A stretch of DNA of 64,000 nt from an uncultured Halomonas sp. (GTDB lineage: Bacteria; Pseudomonadota; Gammaproteobacteria; Pseudomonadales; Halomonadaceae), in NCBI RefSeq assembly GCF_947490095.1, contig NZ_CANLFS010000002.1, positions 62,001 through 126,000 on the forward strand, written 5' to 3'. This document shows, piece after piece, positions 51,856 to 61,648 of this stretch. A program made the translations under genes and the position numbers. Positions within the stretch are counted from its first letter, which is position 1; each line of letters opens with the position of its first letter. Under the pieces are notes generated by a model that saw only the letters and a list, made by a program, of their open reading frames with translations, was not told where the DNA came from and searched no databases.

Positions 51856-52613
51856 TCAGGGCTTCAGTCGGTAGCCGGTGCGGAAGATCCAGGCCACCAC
51901 CGATAGCGCCGCGGCCAAAAAGAGCACGATCATCCCCAGGCTGATCAGCGGGCTGACGTCGCTGATGCCATAGAAGCTCCAGCGAAAGCCGCTGACCAGG
52001 TAGACCACCGGGTTGGCCAGGGTCACCGCCTGCCAGAAGGACGGCAGCATATCGATGGAATAGAAGGTGCCGCCGAGGAAGGTAAGCGGCGTGATCACCA
52101 GCAGCGGCACCAGCTGCAGCTTCTCGAAGCCATCGGCCCAGATGCCGATGATAAAGCCCAGCAGGCTGAAGGTGGCCGCCGTCAGCACCAGAAATACCGC
52201 CATCATCACGGGGTGTTCGATGGAGTAGGGCACGAAGAGCCTCGCCGTGATCAACACGATGATGCCCAGGATCAGCGACTTGCTGGCCGCCGCCCCGACA
52301 TAGCCGGCGACGACCTCCCAGTAGGACATGGGGGCCGAGAGCACTTCATAGATGGTGCCCGAAAAGCGGGGAAAGAAGATCCCGAAGGAGGCATTGGAGA
52401 CGCTCTGGGTCAGCAGCATCAGCATGATCAGGCCCGGCACGATAAAGGCGCCGTAGCTCACCCCGTTCACTTCGCTGATCCGGCTGCCGATGGCGGAGCC
52501 GAACACCACGAAATACAGCGACGTGGAGAGCACCGGCGAGACGATGCTCTGCAGCACGGTGCGCAGGCTGCGGGCCATCTCCGCGCGGTAGAGGGTCTTC
52601 ACGGATTCGAGGT

Positions 52614-52617
<4 letters not shown>
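51856..52617 (-). CDS. yadH: ABC-2 type transporter permease, YadH-like
   Basis: A 253-residue ABC-2 permease with six membrane helices. It opens with [37 protein letters not shown] in two halves, as in E. coli Yad[16 protein letters not shown] and [22 protein letters not shown] are the family's central and exit segments. The start is GTG in a GTGA overlap with the ATPase stop, with GGAGG upstream, so expression is coupled. The transported substrate is unknown. Confidence 0.88.
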
Positions 52618-53553
<936 letters not shown>

Positions 53554-53561
<8 letters not shown>

Positions 53562-53760
53562 GGGTGATGTCCCCGTCGAAGGTCAGCGCCAGGCTGATGC
53601 CGTCGACCTCCACGGTGACCCGCGCCGGCAGGTGCTCGTCGCCTTTCAGGGTTCCCTCATCAATTGCCTGCTGTACGGCCTTCTCGATCTCCTGCTGGGT
53701 ATTGACGCCCACGGTCTTGAGCAGCTTGCGAATGCTGTGCTGGAAAGCGTCCTGATTCAT
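53554..53760 (-). CDS. DUF6494-type small cytosolic protein
   Basis: A 68-residue protein beginning [29 protein letters not shown], broken here by a helix turn, then a beta-rich end ([20 protein letters not shown]). It fits the small DUF6494 family of unknown function. AAGGAG lies 8 bases before the ATG. Its end overlaps the YadG-like gene by 8 bp, so it is likely the first cistron of that operon. Confidence 0.8.
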
Positions 53761-53836
53761 GGTGAGGCTCCTTTAGCAAGAAGGGATGAAGTCTCATCCT
53801 ATCGCGACTGGCTGTCACTGTCGCGGTACCCGCCTT

Positions 53837-53948
53837 GGTGAAGGAGACTGGGTGAAGGGGACTGGGTGAGGGGGGCTTGGTGAAGGAGACTGGGTGAAGG
53901 AGGCTGGGTGAAGGGGACTGGGTGAGGGGGGCTTGGTGAAGGGGGCTA
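53837..53948. repeat. 14-bp tandem repeat, eight units
   Basis: Eight head-to-tail 14-base units begin GGTGA and end CTG, CTT or CTA, for example GGTGAAGGAGACTG and GGTGAGGGGGGCTT. The order suggests duplication of a larger block, since units 1-3 resemble units 4, 6 and 7. The unit is not a multiple of three, so it is unlikely to be coding. It lies in the 317-bp gap between DUF6494 and acnB. Confidence 0.93.
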
Positions 53949-53969
53949 TCCCGGGGGCGGGACAAAAAA

Positions 53970-53991
53970 AAGCGCCCCGTGAGGGGCGCTT
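53970..53991 (-). terminator. Rho-independent terminator of acnB
   Basis: A 9-bp stem (AAGCGCCCC with GGGGCGCTT) with a GTGA loop is followed by a T run on the minus strand. It lies 87 bp after the acnB stop. Confidence 0.88.
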
Positions 53992-54077
53992 CGGCCATCG
54001 GCTCCGGCCACCGCGGACGGCGGCCTACGATGTTGCGAGCATCGGAGTCGAACCTGAGGGTGTCAAAACGCCGACAA

Positions 54078-56681
54078 TCAGGCTTCTTCGGCGATCGGAA
54101 TCACGTTGGAAGCGGCGTTCTGATACTCCTCGATCTCGTGGAAGTTCATGTAACGATAGATCTCGCCGGCCATGGCGTCGAACTCGCTCATATAACGGCG
54201 ATATTCGTCGACGCTGGGCAGGCGACCTTCCACGGCGGCCACTGCCGCGAGTTCCGCGGAGGCGAGGTAGACGTTGGCACCATCGCCCAGGCGATTCGGG
54301 AAGTTACGGGTCGAGGTGGACACCACGGTGCTCTTGGCGGCGACGCGGGCCTGGTTACCCATGCACAGCGAGCAACCCGGCATTTCCATGCGCGCCCCGG
54401 CACGGCCATAGATGCCGTAGTAGCCTTCCTCGGTCAGCTGGTGCTGGTCCATCTTGGTGGGTGGTGCCAGCCACAGCTTGGTCTTCAGGCTGCCGGCGGG
54501 CTGCTTCTCGAGCAGCTTGCCCGCGGCACGGAAGTGACCGATGTTGGTCATGCACGAACCGATGAACACCTCGTCGATGGTCTCGCCGGCCACGTCGGAA
54601 AGCAGGCGGGCGTCGTCCGGGTCGTTGGGCGCACACAGCACGGGCTGGTCGAGCTCATCGAGGTCGATCTCGATGATTTCGGCGTACTCGGCGTCCTGGT
54701 CGGCGCGCATCAGGCTCGGGTTGGCCAGCCATTCTTCCATGCCCTGGATGCGGCGCTCGATGGTGCGGCGGTCGCCGTAGCCATTGCCGATCATCCACTT
54801 GAGCAGGGTAATGTTGGACTTGAGATACTCGCTCACGCTGTCCTCGGACAGGGTGATGGTGCAGCCCGCGGCACTGCGCTCGGCCGAGGCGTCGGAGAGC
54901 TCGAAGGCCTGCTCGACGGTGAGGTCCTCGAGGCCCTCGATCTCCAGTACGCGGCCGGAGAAGGCGTTCTTCTTGCCGGACTTCTCGACGGTCAGCAGGC
55001 CGTCCTTGATCGCGTAGTAGGGGATGGCGTGGACCAGGTCACGCAGGGTGACGCCGGGCTGGCGCTTGCCCTTGAAGCGCACCAGCACGGATTCCGGCAT
55101 GTCCAGCGGCATCACGCCGGTGGCGGCGGCGAAGGCCACCAGGCCGGAGCCGGCCGGGAAGGAGATGCCCAGCGGGAAGCGCGTGTGGGAATCGCCGCCG
55201 GTGCCCACGGTATCGGGCAGCAGCATGCGGTTCAGCCAGCTGTGAATGATGCCGTCGCCCGGACGCAGCGAGACGCCGCCGCGGTTCATGATGAAGTCGG
55301 GCAGGGTGTGGTGGGTGTCCACATCGACCGGCTTCGGGTAGGCCGCGGTGTGGCAGAAGGACTGCATCACCAGGTCGGCCTGGAAGCCCAGGCAGGCCAG
55401 GTCCTTGAGCTCGTCGCGGGTCATCGGGCCGGTGGTGTCCTGGGAGCCCACGGTGGCCATCTTCGGCTCGCAGTACATGCCGGGGCGCACGCCCTCCATG
55501 TCGCAGGCCTTGCCGACCATCTTCTGGGCCAGGGTGAAGCCCTTGCCGGTGTCGGCGGGCTGCTCGGGCAGACGGAAGACATCCGAGGCCGGCAGGCCCA
55601 GGGATTCGCGGGCCTTGGTGGTCAGGCCGCGGCCGATGATCAGGGGGATACGGCCGCCGGCACGCACCTCGTCCAGGATCAGCTGGGTCTTGAGTGCGAA
55701 GGTGGTCAGCACCTCATCGGTGCCGTGCTTGCACACCTTGCCTTCATAGGGATAGACATCGATGACGTCGCCCATCTCGAGCTTCTCGACGTCCATCTCC
55801 ACGGGCAGGGCGCCGGAGTCTTCCATGGTGTTGAAGAAGATCGGGGCGATCTTGCCGCCGAAGCAGAAACCGCCGGCGCGCTTGTTCGGCACGTTGGGGA
55901 TATCGTCGCCGAAGAACCACAGCACGGAGTTGGTGGCAGACTTGCGCGAGGAGCCGGTGCCGACCACATCGCCGACATAGGCCACCGGGAAGCCCTTGGC
56001 CTTGACGTCCTCGATCTGCTTGAGCGGGCCCTTGACGCCCTGCTCTTCCGGCTCGATGCCATCCCGGGCGTTCTTGAGCATGGCGTTGGCATGCACCGGG
56101 ATATCGGGACGCGACCAGGCATCCGGGGCCGGGGAGAGGTCATCGGTGTTGGTCTCGCCGGGCACCTTGAACACGGTCAGGGTGATCTTCTCGTCCAGCT
56201 TGGGCTTTGCGAGGAACCACTCGGCGTCGGCCCAGGACTGGATGACGTCCTTGGCCACGGCGTTGCCCGCGCGGGCGCGCTCTTCCACGTCGTGGAAGGC
56301 ATCGAACATCAGCAGGGTGTGCTTGAGCTGCTCGCCCACTTCCTTGGCCAGGTCGGCATCGTCGAGCAGTTCGACCAGGGAGACGATGTTGTAGCCGCCC
56401 TGCATGGTGCCCAGCAGCTTGACGGCATGGACCCTGTCGATCAGCGGCGACTCGGCCTCGCCCTTGGCGATGGCGGTCAGGAACGCGGCCTTGACGTAGG
56501 CGGCCTCATCGACACCCGGCGGTACGCGATTGGTCAGCAGGTCGAGGATAAACTCCTCTTCACCCGCCGGCGGCGTCTTCAGCAGCTCGACCAGGGCGGC
56601 GACCTGCTCGGCGTTCAGCGGCTTAGGCGGCACGCCTTCGGCGGCACGCTCCTCGACATGTTGGCGATAGGCTTCAAGCAC
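54078..56681 (-). CDS. acnB: Aconitate hydratase B
   Basis: AcnB isomerises citrate to isocitrate (and works in the 2-methylcitrate cycle) with a [4Fe-4S] cluster. The 867 residues match E. coli AcnB. An N-terminal HEAT-like helical domain precedes the swivel domain ([20 protein letters not shown]). The cluster cysteines appear in [23 protein letters not shown] and [13 protein letters not shown]. The start is GTG at 56681 with only a weak GAGGG upstream. It is monocistronic, ending in a clear terminator. Confidence 0.97.
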   Translation of the reverse strand: MLEAYRQHVEERAAEGVPPKPLNAEQVAALVELLKTPPAGEEEFILDLLTNRVPPGVDEAAYVKAAFLTAIAKGEAESPLIDRVHAVKLLGTMQGGYNIVSLVELLDDADLAKEVGEQLKHTLLMFDAFHDVEERARAGNAVAKDVIQSWADAEWFLAKPKLDEKITLTVFKVPGETNTDDLSPAPDAWSRPDIPVHANAMLKNARDGIEPEEQGVKGPLKQIEDVKAKGFPVAYVGDVVGTGSSRKSATNSVLWFFGDDIPNVPNKRAGGFCFGGKIAPIFFNTMEDSGALPVEMDVEKLEMGDVIDVYPYEGKVCKHGTDEVLTTFALKTQLILDEVRAGGRIPLIIGRGLTTKARESLGLPASDVFRLPEQPADTGKGFTLAQKMVGKACDMEGVRPGMYCEPKMATVGSQDTTGPMTRDELKDLACLGFQADLVMQSFCHTAAYPKPVDVDTHHTLPDFIMNRGGVSLRPGDGIIHSWLNRMLLPDTVGTGGDSHTRFPLGISFPAGSGLVAFAAATGVMPLDMPESVLVRFKGKRQPGVTLRDLVHAIPYYAIKDGLLTVEKSGKKNAFSGRVLEIEGLEDLTVEQAFELSDASAERSAAGCTITLSEDSVSEYLKSNITLLKWMIGNGYGDRRTIERRIQGMEEWLANPSLMRADQDAEYAEIIEIDLDELDQPVLCAPNDPDDARLLSDVAGETIDEVFIGSCMTNIGHFRAAGKLLEKQPAGSLKTKLWLAPPTKMDQHQLTEEGYYGIYGRAGARMEMPGCSLCMGNQARVAAKSTVVSTSTRNFPNRLGDGANVYLASAELAAVAAVEGRLPSVDEYRRYMSEFDAMAGEIYRYMNFHEIEEYQNAASNVIPIAEEA

Positions 56682-56875
56682 GTTAGGGCCCTCATTACGT
56701 GTGGGGCCAGAGTGTCGCGACCCGGCGCAAACCTCACCGGCACAAGCCTCTGGCGCGTGGAACAGGAGCGAAACCCCCGTTTCAGATGGCGGCGATTCTA
56801 CGCGAGACTGTCGACAATGTTAAGCGAAGCCCATGTTGCCGGGCCTTGTACTTTGGTCGGCGGAGTGCCCCCCTT

Positions 56876-57111
56876 GGGGTCAGACCCCAAGGGGAAGGAG
56901 GTATGGGGTCTGACCCCGGGGGTATGGGGTCTGACCCCAAAGGGACCGCCAGGGGGTATGGGGTCAGACCCCAAGGGGACCGTCAGGGGGTGTGGGGTCT
57001 GACCCCAAGGGGACCGTCAGAGCGGCAGGGGCAATAGGGGGTAGGGGTCAGACCCCGGGGGTATGGGGTCAGACCCCAAAGGGACCGTCAGGGGGTATGG
57101 GGTCAGACCCC
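56876..57111. repeat. GGGGTC(A/T)GACCCC array, locus D (8 copies)
   Basis: Full copies start at 56876, 56905, 56926, 56960, 56994, 57044, 57065 and 57099, with centre A or T. Several spacers read AAGGGGACCGTCAGGGGGTAT. The bases 57012-57034 closely copy the last codons and stop region of adjacent dinB (57129-57151). The array fills the gap between acnB and dinB, and no gene is seen in it. Confidence 0.95.
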
Positions 57112-57135
57112 AAGGAGACCACCCCAAGGAGACCG

Positions 57136-58209
57136 TCAGAGTGGCAGGGGCAGCTGGCGCCGGGCATCGGCCTCCACCAGGCGGGTGCCGACGCCGAGCA
57201 GGCGCACGGGGCGCCGGCCGCGCTGCCAGGCCTGCTCCAGCAGCCGGGCGTAGTTGTCGGGGGAGGGCGCCAGGCCACGGCTTTCCAGGGTGGTCAGGCT
57301 GAAGTCATCGAAGCGTACCTTGATCACGATGCCGGCGAGCGCCGGATGGCCATGCCGGGCCAGGCGCTCCTCGAGGGTCTCGCACAGGGGTGTCAGGGCC
57401 GCCCGGCAGTGGGCGAGGTCGGGCAGGTCCCGGGCGAAGGTGGTCTCCACGCTTATCGACTTGCGCTCCCGCTCGGGTGTGACGGGGCGGTCGTCGATGC
57501 CGCGGGCGAGTTCGAACAGGCGTCGGCCGAACTTGCCGAACTCGTCGACCAGCCGCTCTATGGGAAGCTCGCGCAGCTCGGCGCAGGTGCCGATGCCCAG
57601 GGCCTCCAGGCGAGCGCCGGTGGCCGGGCCGACCCCATGGAGCTTCTTGACCGACAGGGCGCTGATGAAGGCGTCGACCCGGTCCGGGGGGATCACCGTC
57701 AGGCCATCGGGCTTTTCCCAGTCGCTGGCGATCTTGGCCAGGAACTTGCTGGACGCCGCGCCCACCGAGACCGTGATGCCGGTGCGCCTGAGGCTCTCCT
57801 GCTTGAGCCACTCGGCCATCCAGGTGGCGCTGCCGGAGAAGCGGTCCACGCCGGTCACGTCGAGGAATGCCTCGTCCAGGGAGAGGGGCTCCACCAGCGG
57901 CGTCAGCTCATGGAAAATGGCCTGGATCTCGCGTGAGACCTCGCGATACTTGTCGAAGTCACCGCGCAGCAGGGTGAGGTGGGGGCAGAGGCGCAGGGCC
58001 CGGGCCGTGGGCATGGCCGAATGGATGCCGAAGGCCCGGGCCGGATAGTTGCAGGTGGCAACCACCCCGCGCCGCTCGACGCTTCCGCCGATGGCCAGCG
58101 GAATGTCGCGCAGCGTCGGGTCGTCGCGCATCTCCACCGCCGCATAGAAGCAGTCGCAGTCGACGTGGAGAATCTTGCGCTCAGGAGAGGGACTGGCCGT
58201 TACCGCCAC
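57136..58209 (-). CDS. dinB: DNA polymerase IV
   Basis: A 357-residue Y-family translesion polymerase. Metal-binding residues lie in [15 protein letters not shown] (Asp17) and [12 protein letters not shown] (Asp112, Glu113). Helix-hairpin-helix elements follow near [19 protein letters not shown], and the C-terminal little-finger domain ends the protein. It lacks a recognisable final beta-clamp motif and ends RRQLPLPL. The start is GTG at 58209, 29 bp inside lexA and out of frame with it, so dinB is co-transcribed with and coupled to lexA. The SOS response therefore raises DinB along with LexA. Confidence 0.93.
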   Translation of the reverse strand: MAVTASPSPERKILHVDCDCFYAAVEMRDDPTLRDIPLAIGGSVERRGVVATCNYPARAFGIHSAMPTARALRLCPHLTLLRGDFDKYREVSREIQAIFHELTPLVEPLSLDEAFLDVTGVDRFSGSATWMAEWLKQESLRRTGITVSVGAASSKFLAKIASDWEKPDGLTVIPPDRVDAFISALSVKKLHGVGPATGARLEALGIGTCAELRELPIERLVDEFGKFGRRLFELARGIDDRPVTPERERKSISVETTFARDLPDLAHCRAALTPLCETLEERLARHGHPALAGIVIKVRFDDFSLTTLESRGLAPSPDNYARLLEQAWQRGRRPVRLLGVGTRLVEADARRQLPLPL

Positions 58210-58828
58210 GGATCACGCCAACGCCGACACCTTCGATCTCCAGCGAATCGTGTCGCAGATCCAGCTCGAGGGGGGCAAAGTCCGCATTTTCGGCCAGCAG
58301 GGTCACCCGATGGCCCTTGCGCTCGAAGCGCTTGACCGTGACGTCGTCTTCCAGGCGTGCCACCACGATCTGGCCGTTGCGTACCCGGTCGGTGCGATGC
58401 ACCGCGAGCAGGTCGCCCTCCAGGATGCCGACATCCTTCATCGACAGGCCACGAACGCGCAGCAGGTAGTCGGCGCGGGGCGTGAAGTATTCCGGGGGCA
58501 GCGGGCAGTATCGATCGATATGCTCGGCGGCCAGGACCGGGCTGCCGGCGGCCACCTCGCCGATGATCGGCAGTTGTCGAGCAGGGGCTTCAGCGCTGCT
58601 GGCCTCGGCCTCCTGGGCCGGCAGCCGAATGCCCCGCGACGTGCCGGAAATCATGCGGATGGCCCCCTTGCGCTCGAGGGCCCGGAGATGCTCCTCGGCG
58701 GCGTTGGGCGAGCGATACCCCATGGCCCGAGAGATCTCCGCCCGGGTCGGCGGATAGCCGAGCTCCTGCATGGTCTTGACGATGAAGTCGTAGACATTCT
58801 GTTGGCGCTGGGTCAGCGGGCGTGTCAT
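58181..58828 (-). CDS. lexA: LexA repressor
   Basis: LexA represses SOS genes and self-cleaves when bound to RecA filaments. In the 215 residues, the winged HTH is at about 28-66 ([20 protein letters not shown]). The cleavage site is Ala94-Gly95 in EVAAGSPV. The catalytic pair is Ser129 ([11 protein letters not shown]) and Lys166 ([11 protein letters not shown]). GGAGG lies before the ATG. Two CTGTAT-type half-conserved boxes upstream suggest autoregulation. The dinB gene overlaps its end. Confidence 0.96.
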   Translation of the reverse strand: MTRPLTQRQQNVYDFIVKTMQELGYPPTRAEISRAMGYRSPNAAEEHLRALERKGAIRMISGTSRGIRLPAQEAEASSAEAPARQLPIIGEVAAGSPVLAAEHIDRYCPLPPEYFTPRADYLLRVRGLSMKDVGILEGDLLAVHRTDRVRNGQIVVARLEDDVTVKRFERKGHRVTLLAENADFAPLELDLRHDSLEIEGVGVGVIRGGNGQSLS

Positions 58829-58858
58829 GGGAACCTCCGGAGCGTAGGGCGTAGCGTA

Positions 58859-58891
58859 TTGACCGAGTATACAGCATGACGTTCCATACAG
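58859..58891 (-). promoter_or_regulatory. Tandem LexA-type boxes before lexA
   Basis: On the minus strand, CTGTATACTCGGTCAA (58859-58874) and CTGTATGGAACGTCAT (58876-58891) each have a perfect CTGTAT left half. Their right halves are degenerate (CAA or CAT instead of CAG after N10). They are 17 bp apart and about 31-63 bp before the ATG. Confidence 0.5.
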
Positions 58892-58959
58892 TAATTCGGG
58901 GAGGCCTGGGTGGGGGCTTTCCTCTCCCTCTGGGGGTCTTCCTCTCCCTCTGGGGGCCT

Positions 58960-59030
58960 CCTCTGGGGTCAGACCCCCTTTTTAGCAAAAAAGGGGTCTG
59001 ACCCCAGAGGGCTGACAGGGGTCTGACCCC
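58960..59030. repeat. GGGGTC(A/T)GACCCC locus E with a long inverted repeat
   Basis: Full copies start at 58965, 58993 and 59018. The first two sit in opposite arms of an inverted repeat at 58960-59010: 18 bp, one mismatch, then TTTTT and AAAAA around an AGC loop. The rest of the 330-bp lexA-psrA gap holds the LexA-type boxes on the left and the PsrA site on the right. Confidence 0.93.
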
Positions 59031-59127
59031 AGAGGGAGAATTCCAGAGGAGCAGCGAGTCGTTTCAAACGCCATGGGGGCCATCGTTGAGCTAAGGCCTG
59101 CGGCTAGCGTAGAATTGATTCACGTTT

Positions 59128-59141
59128 CAAACAAATGTTTA
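59128..59141. promoter_or_regulatory. PsrA operator candidate
   Basis: CAAAC-AAAT-GTTTA fits the PsrA motif of the (G/C)AAAC-N2-4-GTTT(G/C) type and lies 18 bp before the psrA start, where an autoregulatory site would be. Confidence 0.65.
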
Positions 59142-59158
59142 TAACTGGACGCTCACGC

Positions 59159-59818
59159 ATGGCACAAAACGATACCGTTACCCGGATCCTCGATACCGCC
59201 GAGGTGTTGTTTGCCGAGCGCGGCTTCGCGGAGACATCGCTGCGCACCATTACCAGCAAGGCCAAGGTCAACCTGGCGGCGGTGAACTACCACTTCGGTT
59301 CCAAGAAGTCGTTGATTCAGGCGGTCTTCGCTCGCTATCTCGACCCCTTCACCGAGCGCTTTCACCGGGCGCTGGATGCCCTCGAGGCCCGGCATGGCGG
59401 CCAGGCCATCCCGCTGGAGGAGCTGCTCGAGACCCTGGCCGGCAGCGTGCTGGAAGTGCCGGCGGAGCGTAACAGTCTCAAGGTGTTCATGCGCCTGCTG
59501 GGGCTCGCCTACAGCCAGGCACAGGGCCATCTGCGCCGTTATATCCAGGAGGAATACGGGGGCGTCTTTACCCGCTTTACCGCGCTGATTCGCGTGGCGA
59601 CCCCCGAGCTGCCCGACAGCGAGCGCTTCTGGCGCCTGCACTTCATGCTCGGCTCGGTCATCTTCACCTTCTCGGGGCTGGAGGCGCTGCGTGACATCGC
59701 CGAGAAGGATTACGACGAGCATGTCACGGTGCGCGACCTGGTGCGCCGACTGCGCCCGGTCGTGGTGGCCGCCATGCAGGCACCGCTGCCGCCGTCGCTC
59801 AACGCCCAGGAGGCCTGA
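59159..59818 (+). CDS. psrA: TetR-family regulator PsrA
   Basis: A 219-residue TetR regulator close to Pseudomonas PsrA, which responds to long-chain fatty acids and controls beta-oxidation and rpoS. The N-terminal HTH reads ILDTAEVLFAERGFAETSLRTITSKAKVNLAAVNYHFGSKKSLIQAVF, in consecutive helices. The ATG at 59159 matches relatives that start MAQ. The lexA-psrA-nagZ order is the same as in P. aeruginosa, which strengthens the name. nagZ starts 2 bp after its stop. Confidence 0.9.
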   Translation: MAQNDTVTRILDTAEVLFAERGFAETSLRTITSKAKVNLAAVNYHFGSKKSLIQAVFARYLDPFTERFHRALDALEARHGGQAIPLEELLETLAGSVLEVPAERNSLKVFMRLLGLAYSQAQGHLRRYIQEEYGGVFTRFTALIRVATPELPDSERFWRLHFMLGSVIFTFSGLEALRDIAEKDYDEHVTVRDLVRRLRPVVVAAMQAPLPPSLNAQEA

Positions 59819-59820
59819 CC

Positions 59821-60843
59821 ATGTCCCACGCGCATTCCCCGGCCCTGGGGCCGGTCATGCTGGATCTCGAGGGTATGCGGCTAAGCGCCGAGGAGCCCGA
59901 TCTGCTGCGGCGCCCCGAGGTGGGGGGCGTCATCCTCTTCGGCCGCAACGTGGAGTCGGCCGGCCAGGTCCGGGAGCTGTGTGATGCCATCCGCCGGGTG
60001 CGGCCCGACCTGTTGATCGGCATCGACCAGGAAGGCGGGCGCGTACAGCGCATTCGCGAGGGCGTGACCCGGCTGCCCAGCATGCGCCGCCTGGGGCGCG
60101 ATGCGGCGCATCAGCCCGAAGCGACCCGGCGCCTGTGCCAGGACACCGGCTGGCTGCTGGGCATGGAGATGGCCGCCTGCGGGCTCGACCTCACCTTCGC
60201 GCCGGTGCTCGATGTGGATGGCGGCACGTCCACGGTCATCGCCGACCGCAGCTTCTCCAGCTCGCCGGAGACCGTCACGGCCCTGGCCGGTGCCTTTATC
60301 AATGGCCTCCACGAGGCCGGCATGGTCGCGGTGGGCAAGCACTTCCCGGGGCATGGCGGCGTGACGGCCGACTCCCATCTCGAGCTGCCGGTGGACGACC
60401 GCGCCCTGGAGACCCTGCGCCACCATGACCTGGTACCCTTCACGCACCTGGCCTCCCGGCTGGATGCCGTGATGCCCGCCCATGTCGTCTATTCGGCCTT
60501 CGATACGCGCCCGGCCGGCTTCTCGCCCGCCTGGCTGGGCATGCTGCGTGAAAGCCTGGGCTTCAAGGGCGTGATCTTCTCGGATGACCTCAGCATGGCC
60601 GGCGCCGCCTCGGCGGGCTCGCCCGGCGAGCGTGCGCGGGCGGCCCTCTCCGCCGGCTGCGACATGCTGTTGGTCTGCAACGACCGCCAGGCGGCCCTGG
60701 AGGTACTCGACGCCTGTGCCGAACACCGGCCCACGCCGCGCCTGGCGAAGCTGCGTTTCGCCCGGGCGCGTCCGGCGCTGGAGAGCCTCTCGGCGCTGTC
60801 GCGCTGGCGACGCCTGCATGCCCACCTCGACGCCATGGGATAA
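59821..60843 (+). CDS. nagZ: Beta-N-acetylhexosaminidase NagZ
   Basis: NagZ removes GlcNAc from cytosolic muropeptides during cell-wall recycling, producing the anhydroMurNAc-peptides that induce AmpC. The 340-residue family 3 glycosidase has GIDQEGGRVQRI, the conserved KHFPGHGGVTADSH loop (173-186) with the catalytic His, and the nucleophile region VIFSDDLSMAGA near 255. It continues directly from psrA. Its final codons (GACGCCATGGG) are repeated inside the palindrome array just downstream. Confidence 0.95.
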   Translation: MSHAHSPALGPVMLDLEGMRLSAEEPDLLRRPEVGGVILFGRNVESAGQVRELCDAIRRVRPDLLIGIDQEGGRVQRIREGVTRLPSMRRLGRDAAHQPEATRRLCQDTGWLLGMEMAACGLDLTFAPVLDVDGGTSTVIADRSFSSSPETVTALAGAFINGLHEAGMVAVGKHFPGHGGVTADSHLELPVDDRALETLRHHDLVPFTHLASRLDAVMPAHVVYSAFDTRPAGFSPAWLGMLRESLGFKGVIFSDDLSMAGAASAGSPGERARAALSAGCDMLLVCNDRQAALEVLDACAEHRPTPRLAKLRFARARPALESLSALSRWRRLHAHLDAMG

Positions 60844-60856
60844 TCCTCTCCCCCTT

Positions 60857-60890
60857 GGGGTCAGACCCCGACGCCATGGGGTCTGACCCC
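60857..60890. repeat. GGGGTC(A/T)GACCCC pair, locus F
   Basis: Copies at 60857-60869 (centre A) and 60878-60890 (centre T) are separated by GACGCCAT, which repeats the last codons of nagZ. The pair lies between nagZ and hpt. Confidence 0.93.
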
Positions 60891-60918
60891 ATCCTTAACT
60901 CACTGCGAGACCCTTTCG

Positions 60919-61497
60919 ATGTCCAGACTCGACCCCGAGACCCATCAGTCGTTGACCGATATGCGCGAGCTGATGGCCAACGCCGACTGCCTGATCAGCC
61001 AGGAGGAAGTCGAGCTCGCCCTCGACCGCATGGCCGAGGCGATCACCCATGACCTGGGTGACAAGCTGCCGGTGTTCTATTGCGTGATGAATGGCGGGCT
61101 GATCACCACCGGCCATCTGCTGACCCGTCTCGGGTTTCCGCTCGAGGTCGACTACCTTCATGCCACCCGCTATCGCGGCAAGACCCGCGGCGGGGAGCTG
61201 TTCTGGCGCGTTTCTCCGGAGATCCCCATGGCGGGGCGCCATGTGGTGATCGTCGATGACATTCTCGATGAGGGCGCGACACTGGCCGCGATTCTCGACT
61301 ACTGCCGCGAGGCGGGGGCGGCCAGCATCACCACCGCGGTGCTGGTCGACAAGCAGCACGACCGCAAGGCGGTCCCCGACCTCAAGGCGAACTACTGCAG
61401 CCTGGAAGTCGCCGACCGTTACGTGTTCGGCTTCGGAATGGATATCGAGGGTTACTGGCGCAACGCCCCGGGGATCTTCGCACCCAAGGGGCTATAA
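60919..61497 (+). CDS. hpt: Hypoxanthine-guanine phosphoribosyltransferase
   Basis: A 192-residue type I phosphoribosyltransferase for purine salvage, making IMP or GMP from base and PRPP. The PRPP loop is VVIVDDILDEGATL (109-122). The flexible-loop region is RYRGKTRGGELFW, and the end VFGFGMDIEGYWRNAPGIFA is typical for this hypoxanthine-guanine group. It follows nagZ with the palindrome pair between. A bidirectional terminator lies downstream. Confidence 0.9.
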   Translation: MSRLDPETHQSLTDMRELMANADCLISQEEVELALDRMAEAITHDLGDKLPVFYCVMNGGLITTGHLLTRLGFPLEVDYLHATRYRGKTRGGELFWRVSPEIPMAGRHVVIVDDILDEGATLAAILDYCREAGAASITTAVLVDKQHDRKAVPDLKANYCSLEVADRYVFGFGMDIEGYWRNAPGIFAPKGL

Positions 61498-61648
61498 GCT
61501 GGAAGAGCGTCGCTTCGCTCCTGGAAGCTTGAAGCGAGAAGAGCCCGGCTTCGCCGGGCGCCATAAGAAAACCCCGCAGGCCCTGAAGGCTTGCGGGGTT
61601 TCTTCCAGCTTCAAGCTTATGGCTTCCGGCTCCCGGGCGAAGCCCGGG
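61498..61648. repeat. Intergenic hairpin/heptad element, copy 3
   Basis: The gap between hpt and the convergent synthetase gene holds the 21-base element shared with 2150-2170 (61502-61522). Heptads AGCTTGA and AGCGAGA and the hairpin GCCCGGC/GCCGGGC (61543-61559) follow. Further right come more heptads, on the minus strand AGCCGGA, AGCCATA, AGCTTGA, AGCTGGA, and the hairpin CCCGGGC/GCCCGGG (61632-61648). Confidence 0.8.
61569..61601. terminator. Bidirectional rho-independent terminator
   Basis: A 14-bp stem with one G-T pair (AAACCCCGCAGGCC with GGCTTGCGGGGTTT) has a 5-base loop. It is set between convergent hpt and the acyl-CoA synthetase gene. Confidence 0.92.

Noticed and set aside
54035..54058. 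tRNA-like T-arm (GGTTCGACTCC on the minus strand) near acnB
   Set aside because: The T-stem does not pair, and no acceptor, D or anticodon arm can be built around it.
53979..57002. A 1007-codon open frame on the plus strand opposite acnB
   Set aside because: It is the antisense shadow of acnB, produced by high G+C codon use, with no family resemblance of its own. acnB has clear motifs and a terminator.
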